From NCBI GenBank assembly GCA_016873395.1, contig VGXG01000024.1, positions 1 to 33,125 of the forward strand: a stretch of DNA of 33,125 nt. The letters run 5' to 3'. Position numbers and translations under genes: made by a program. Under the pieces are notes generated by a model. The model saw only the letters and a program-made list of their open reading frames with translations. It searched no databases and was not told where the DNA came from. Every line of letters starts with the position of its first letter. The stretch's first letter is position 1. Origin of the DNA: Nitrospira sp. GTDB lineage: Bacteria; Nitrospirota; Nitrospiria; Nitrospirales; Nitrospiraceae. This document shows, in pieces, positions 29,550 to 33,125 of this stretch.

Positions 29550-30041
29550 TTAGCGAATGAAGGTTTCCTTCACGCGCTTGGAGAGTAAAAAATAGGGCAC
29601 GAGGATCGCACAGACCAGAACGGCACCTAGTAAATCCAGCTTGGATTCTGTTTCCTGCTGGCTCGCCACGGCCGGGATCTGGTGCGATGCCACGTAGTCC
29701 GCCACATAGAAGAGCAGGGCCAGCGAGAGGAAGCTGACCGCTTGGACGGGCAACCACCGGTGCCGCTTGAAAAAGAGGAGCACGAGCCACAGGGCATACA
29801 GCAGGAGCATAAGATTGCCGGCCAGCTCGAAGGGGAGTATCGGCCCGTTGAAGGGATGATAGGCCTGCGAACCAGGCGTCGTCAGCAGGGACCAGACCTC
29901 CTTCTGAAAGGCCGGCAGGAGGTCCTCATAGATGAAGTCGGCCAGGCGCAGCGGGAAAGCCAGCACCCCGACCGCGACGAGCAGCAACCAGCCCCGGATC
30001 TTCCCAGGCCGGGACCGTTCCTCATCGCGGCGTCTTTTCAT
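29550..30041 (-). CDS. DUF2569-like membrane protein
   Basis: A 163-residue protein with four predicted membrane helices. GKIRGWLLLVAVGVLAFPLRLADF opens the domain, FELAGNLMLLLYALWLVLLFFKR follows, and LLFYVADYVASHQIP is typical of DUF2569. The function of the family is unknown. ATG 30041 follows AGGGGGG and overlaps the stop of the upstream flavoprotein gene by ATGA. A longer in-frame extension upstream is the shadow of that gene and was rejected. Confidence 0.8.
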   Translation of the reverse strand: MKRRRDEERSRPGKIRGWLLLVAVGVLAFPLRLADFIYEDLLPAFQKEVWSLLTTPGSQAYHPFNGPILPFELAGNLMLLLYALWLVLLFFKRHRWLPVQAVSFLSLALLFYVADYVASHQIPAVASQQETESKLDLLGAVLVCAILVPYFLLSKRVKETFIR

Positions 30042-31357
30042 GGCCCCCCTGTTTGCGGAGTTTGACCAGAAACCGCGAACGCGGCCGCCGCCCCGCGGCC
30101 GGCCAGGTAGCCGGTCGCCCAGGCCCATTGAAAGTTAAACCCGCCGATCCGTCCGTCGCAGTCCAGCATCTCGCCGATCAGATACAGACCCGGCCTGATG
30201 CGGGACTCCATGGTTCGAAAGTTGATTTCCTCCAACGGGACACCGCCGGCCGTGACTTCGGCATAGTTCCATCCACGGTCCCGCCTGACTGGCAAGACCA
30301 GGCCGGTAAGGGCTTCGACCAGCGTACGCCGTGACGCTCGACCGAGCTGGCCGGCCTTGGACTCCGGATCGATGTCGCAGGCGCGGCAGAGGGCTTCAGC
30401 CAGCCGTTCCGGGATCTGCTGAGCCAGGAGCTTGCTCAAGGCTAGCTTCGGTCGGCCCTTCACCTGCTCGATCAGCCGTCGTTCCGCTTCTTCCCTGTTG
30501 ACTCCCGGCCAGAAATTGCACCGCACTTCAACGGGCTTTCCGTCGGCATGGGCAATGGTCCAGAAACGACTCGTATCCATGACCACCGGGCCACTGACCC
30601 CGAAGTGGGTCCAGAGCAGGCTCCCGCTGCGACGATCCACCACCTTGCCGTCAACCAGGGTCGTCACCTCGGTCTGCTGGGACAACCCTGTGAGCGAGGC
30701 GTGAAACAACCGGTCCTCCAGCAGAAGAGGCACCAGAGCGGGGTAGGTGGATGTCACCTTATGGCCCAGCCCCTGGACGATCTTCCAGCCATGCCCATCG
30801 CTCCCGCTGCGAGGCAGCGACTTGCCGCCTGTCGCCAGGATGACCAGACGAGCCGGCAAGGTTCCCTGTTCGTGGAGCACGAGAAAGCCGTTTCCATTGG
30901 AGGGATGCACCTCCAAAACACGATGCTGAGTCCAGATAGGAACCTTGAGCGCCTGGCACCGATCGGTCAAGGCTTTCAGGATGGTGCGGGCCTTGTCCGT
31001 GACCGGAAAGAGCTTGCCGCTCTCCTCGCGCTTCAATTCCACCTCCAGGGAGGCAAACCACTCGCGCGTGGCCCGCTCGGTGAAGGCAGCCAGGATATTG
31101 CGGATGACCGGTTTTGTGCCGCACAGGCTGCTGAAATCTTCCGGGTGCACCGACTCATGAGTGACGTTGCACCGTCCTCCGCCGGAAATCAGAATCTTGG
31201 CCCCGATGGTCCGGGCGCTATCCAGCAGCACGATGCGAAGGACTGTGCCTGCCGCTGCCTCGGCTGCAAAAATTCCTGCCGCGAGCCCTGCGGCCCCGGC
31301 CCCGACAATCGCGATATCTACTCTGTCTCTACCATCGTCATGCATGGGCCGGCACAT
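30038..31357 (-). CDS. BaiN/HI0933-family FAD-binding protein
   Basis: A 439-residue flavoprotein. The dinucleotide-binding motif VDIAIVGAGAAGLAAGIFAA (about 13-32) is followed by GAKILISGGGRCNVTHES, a hallmark of the aminoacetone oxidase/BaiN family, and LILATGGKSLPRSGSDGHGW. The C-terminus has AEVTAGGVPLEEI, LYLIGEMLDCDGRIGGFNFQWAWATGYLAG. The physiological substrate is not known for most members. The ATG at 31357 follows GGAG. It overlaps the DUF2569 gene by 4 bases. Confidence 0.92.
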   Translation of the reverse strand: MCRPMHDDGRDRVDIAIVGAGAAGLAAGIFAAEAAAGTVLRIVLLDSARTIGAKILISGGGRCNVTHESVHPEDFSSLCGTKPVIRNILAAFTERATREWFASLEVELKREESGKLFPVTDKARTILKALTDRCQALKVPIWTQHRVLEVHPSNGNGFLVLHEQGTLPARLVILATGGKSLPRSGSDGHGWKIVQGLGHKVTSTYPALVPLLLEDRLFHASLTGLSQQTEVTTLVDGKVVDRRSGSLLWTHFGVSGPVVMDTSRFWTIAHADGKPVEVRCNFWPGVNREEAERRLIEQVKGRPKLALSKLLAQQIPERLAEALCRACDIDPESKAGQLGRASRRTLVEALTGLVLPVRRDRGWNYAEVTAGGVPLEEINFRTMESRIRPGLYLIGEMLDCDGRIGGFNFQWAWATGYLAGRGAAAAFAVSGQTPQTGGP

Positions 31358-31542
31358 TGTATCTCCGACACGGTGTCAAGTCACGGCTGCTGCAGGCCGC
31401 AGCGATGAACCAGAAGGCGCATCCAAGTCCGTGTTAACGCACATGTTTTTCAAACCCCTTGACCGCTGCTTGGAAAAGCCCTACAAACTCCCTCATTGTT
31501 TTCATCATTCAGCTTTGCACGTTTAATTCGGGAGGAGAAATC

Positions 31543-32073
31543 ATGAAGGACTCCGTACCGACGATGAATCTGCTGCTGGTCGGGGTAGCTGCGTTGCTGG
31601 TCTCCACCATTTTTATTTTGGATCTTTTCACACCAATAGGCGTCACGATTCCTCTGTTGTATACCATCCCACTCCTGATCACCTTACTGTCCCCGGAGCG
31701 GTCGTTGTTTTTCACCACAGCCGCCGCCTCGGCCCTGTTGACTATCCTGGGCCTCTTCCTCTCGGCCCCCGGCGGGATTTTCTGGATGGCTTTCACCAAC
31801 CGCGCGCTGGCCGTCCTATCCATCGGGGTGGCAACGGGTTTTTGCCTGCTCCATAAGAAAGTGGCAATGCGGCTCAAGAAGCTGGAAGACCTGCTGCCTT
31901 TCTGTTCAGGTTGCAAACGGGTTCGTGACGACCGGGGCTACTGGAAGCAGTTGGAGCTATACCTGGAAGAGCATGCGGTCACACATTTCAGCCGGGGGCT
32001 CTGTCCGGAGTGCCTGCCGAAAGAGCACGACACGGTGTTGAGCACGCAGGACGCTAGCCCGCATTATTCATGA
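31543..32073 (+). CDS. Membrane protein with C-terminal CxxC...CPEC sensor-type motif
   Basis: A 176-residue protein with three or four hydrophobic helices (about 8-100), then a short coiled linker KKVAMRLKKLEDLL and CSGCKRVRDDRGYWKQLELYLEEHA...GLCPEC. This Cys-bearing motif often follows PAS or membrane domains in histidine kinases and response regulators, but no kinase follows here. ATG 31543 has GGGAGGAG upstream. The last codons SPHYS-stop lie inside the terminal repeat of a mobile element, so the original C-terminus may have been replaced. A redox or metal-sensing role is inference. Confidence 0.82.
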   Translation: MKDSVPTMNLLLVGVAALLVSTIFILDLFTPIGVTIPLLYTIPLLITLLSPERSLFFTTAAASALLTILGLFLSAPGGIFWMAFTNRALAVLSIGVATGFCLLHKKVAMRLKKLEDLLPFCSGCKRVRDDRGYWKQLELYLEEHAVTHFSRGLCPECLPKEHDTVLSTQDASPHYS

Positions 32074-32238
32074 CGGTTCGTCACGAAATCGCGCAGACGC
32101 GTTACGAGACGGGCGCGCGGAGCCGCGAGGGACCGACGCGTACTTGAACAGTACGTTGAGGGACTGAGCAGCGAGCCCGTCCGTCGCAGTAGCGTATCCG
32201 CGATTGCAGTAGAAGCGTTCATGAATAATGCGGGCTAG
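32054..32238. mobile_element. 185-bp MITE-like element C with perfect 20-bp terminal repeats
   Basis: CTAGCCCGCATTATTCATGA (32054-32073) is exactly repeated in inverse at 32219-32238. The outermost CTAG on each side may be a 4-bp target duplication, leaving 16-bp terminal repeats. Inside are AATCGCG / CGCGATT and a central hairpin CGTACT-TGAAC-AGTACG. There is no transposase. The left end provides the stop codon of the gene at 31543, and the right end provides the TAG that stops the truncated vapC. Confidence 0.85.
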
Positions 32239-32390
32239 GATGAGCAGCTTACGATAACGCTCTTTCCCCACTCAGGCGGAGGCGCCGCATACGCCTCCGC
32301 CCCGGGCCTCTCGGAGACGGCCCGGTGGTTACGGTCTTTGCGATTGAGCGCGGCATAGAAAGCGCGCGTGTCCACAAAAACCTCTTTCAT
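32235..32390 (-). pseudogene. vapC: Truncated VapC-like PIN toxin
   Basis: The ORF starts MKEVFVDTRAFYAALNRKDR followed by NHRAV, the typical PIN-toxin N-terminus with the first catalytic Asp. After about 29 residues the sequence turns into non-homologous GC-rich codons, including a perfect hairpin GGCGGAGGC / GCCTCCGCC (about 32275-32301). It stops at residue 51 within the end of element C. Normal VapC has about 130-140 residues, so three quarters, including the other acidic residues, are lost. It overlaps the antitoxin stop by ATGA, confirming the original operon. Confidence 0.82.
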
Positions 32391-32671
32391 CGTTTCTTGT
32401 CGGCCGCTCGGCTGAGGTACTTATATTTGTTCGCGCTGACATCGGGGGCCTTGTCCGCCCCTTTCCCGATCAGCTTGAAAAAAGGGTGTTTCCTGCTAAG
32501 GATACCCTGCCTGCGCCTAGGCTCCTTCAGGTCAAGCTCCTCTCCGGCGATCTTAATCAGCATGGCCCTGGGTTTGCCGTGATAGGTGATGACCACTTCC
32601 TCGCCTTCTTCGACTTCCTGCAGCAGTTCGGCGGTGTTCATCTTGAGCGCCCGCACATTCGTGAACTTCAT
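32387..32671 (-). CDS. Phd/YefM-type antitoxin, orphaned
   Basis: A 94-residue antitoxin of the Phd/YefM fold: MKFTNVRALKMNTAELLQEV then EEGEEVVITYHGKPRAMLIKI. This part binds DNA, and the C-terminal tail (KKR end) would bind the toxin. ATG 32671 follows GGGAG. A longer upstream start is unsupported. The paired VapC gene is truncated by element C and adjacent sequence, so the antitoxin now stands alone. It may still repress its promoter or neutralise related toxins. Confidence 0.88.
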   Translation of the reverse strand: MKFTNVRALKMNTAELLQEVEEGEEVVITYHGKPRAMLIKIAGEELDLKEPRRRQGILSRKHPFFKLIGKGADKAPDVSANKYKYLSRAADKKR

Positions 32672-32775
32672 GGCTCCCTCCGTTGCCCGGGCGACATAAT
32701 TGTGACTCAATTGAATCACAAAGACAAGCCCTCTCCGACCCGCGCTCCTGCTTATTACCTCTCACTCATGGCTCA

Positions 32776-33125
32776 TCACTTCCCCAGAAACTTCCACCGC
32801 GCGAACGTGGCAGCCTGGCCCACGTTCCTGCCCGTCTCATCCACCACATTCCACACGAGGGCGTCCTCGACGAGAAAGCGCTTGCCGGTGCTGGAAATGC
32901 GCACCCCCCGGTAGTCATCGAAGAAGCCGCGCGCGGCCGCCTGGGTCAGCATCCGCTCCCGCTCGGCCCGGTTCACCGGTTCCGCAGTCAGGCGGGAAGG
33001 TGTTCCGGTGAACTGCTCCCAGGTCAGTTCCCAGAGCTCCAGTGCCATCCGATTCCCGTAGTTCAGAATCGGGTCCGTCTCGGTCCCGTGCGAGGCCACC
33101 ACGAAGGGGGCGGCAAAGAGCGCCG
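32776..33125 (-). CDS. MEKHLA-domain protein, 5' end beyond the window
   Basis: The frame is open to the window edge, so the start lies outside. Visible features are LFAAPFVVASHGTETDPILNYGNRMALELWELTWEQ, SRLTAEPVNRAERERMLTQAAARGFFDDYRGVRISSTGKRFLVEDALVWNVVD and an end at KFLGK. This matches the MEKHLA domain, a PAS-related small-molecule sensor-like fold of about 150 residues. About 30-40 residues are probably missing. The function is unknown. Confidence 0.85.
   Translation of the reverse strand, partial: ALFAAPFVVASHGTETDPILNYGNRMALELWELTWEQFTGTPSRLTAEPVNRAERERMLTQAAARGFFDDYRGVRISSTGKRFLVEDALVWNVVDETGRNVGQAATFARWKFLGK

Noticed and set aside
32068-32271. Minus-strand open frame of 67 codons running through element C
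   Set aside because: It is a translation of the mobile palindrome plus flanks, with no protein features.
32275-32301. Hairpin GGCGGAGGC/GCCTCCGCC as an intrinsic terminator
   Set aside because: The stem is perfect but no T-run follows on either strand, and it lies within the disrupted vapC region, so its role is unclear.

Overview
The window looks like a chromosomal stretch of a Nitrospira-type bacterium (phylum Nitrospirota). This is an inference from high GC, a RuBisCO-like protein, two single-heme Tll0287-like cytochromes, many small zinc-ribbon and c-di-GMP-responsive proteins, and dense intergenic palindromic repeats. No rRNA, tRNA or CRISPR array was seen.

Layout. 1-5.7 kb: end of an ATP synthase operon (atpC, cut by the window edge), a 550-base repeat-bearing gap, a low-GC PIN-like gene with an interrupted zinc-ribbon start, a cupin, a DUF3365 heme protein, an RluD-type pseudouridine synthase and small genes. 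5.7-8.5 kb: a znuABC-type metal importer on the minus strand whose two internal gaps each hold a palindromic repeat. 8.6-10.5 kb: anmK, a DUF2726 gene and a 202-bp mobile palindrome. 10.5-14.8 kb: a second DUF3365 heme protein, two small envelope proteins, and a HigBA toxin-antitoxin cassette flanked by a complete and a truncated copy of one SDR gene. A second toxin-antitoxin-like pair follows, with a strongly folded element between its two genes. 14.8-19.4 kb: FKBP, a THUMP methyltransferase overlapping a large lipoprotein with GxDxY repeats, Tat-type MsrB, and a tiny signal-peptide ORF behind a near-consensus promoter. 19.4-25.9 kb: a lipoprotein and a beta-hydroxyacid dehydrogenase divergent from the RuBisCO-like protein, a GAF/cyclase-remnant/PilZ fusion, 1-Cys peroxiredoxin, truncated cupredoxin and SulP genes joined at a deletion scar, and a methyltransferase with a signal peptide. 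26-33 kb: CDF transporter, repeats, xthA-PilZ pair, small membrane proteins, a BaiN-like flavoprotein, a VapBC module broken by a MITE-like element, and a MEKHLA gene running off the edge.

The most striking theme is the non-coding DNA. (1) One repeated leader of about 120 bp ends in AAGCTTGGTATGG(A/G)G (slightly altered at one gene) just before the start codons of four unrelated genes and supplies their Shine-Dalgarno sequence. (2) Mobile palindromes carry 4-bp target duplications (TTAG, CTGA, CTAG). Two full 202-bp copies sit at zero distance after a stop codon, and the stop codon is part of the duplicated target. (3) Several gaps carry palindromes built of 7- or 8-bp head-to-tail words, with the same architecture but unrelated words. 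(4) Several genes show deletion or duplication scars. Together these suggest a chromosome being reshaped by short palindromic elements without transposase genes in view.

All coordinates and motifs come from reading the sequence. Family names rest on motif recognition and not on database searches.
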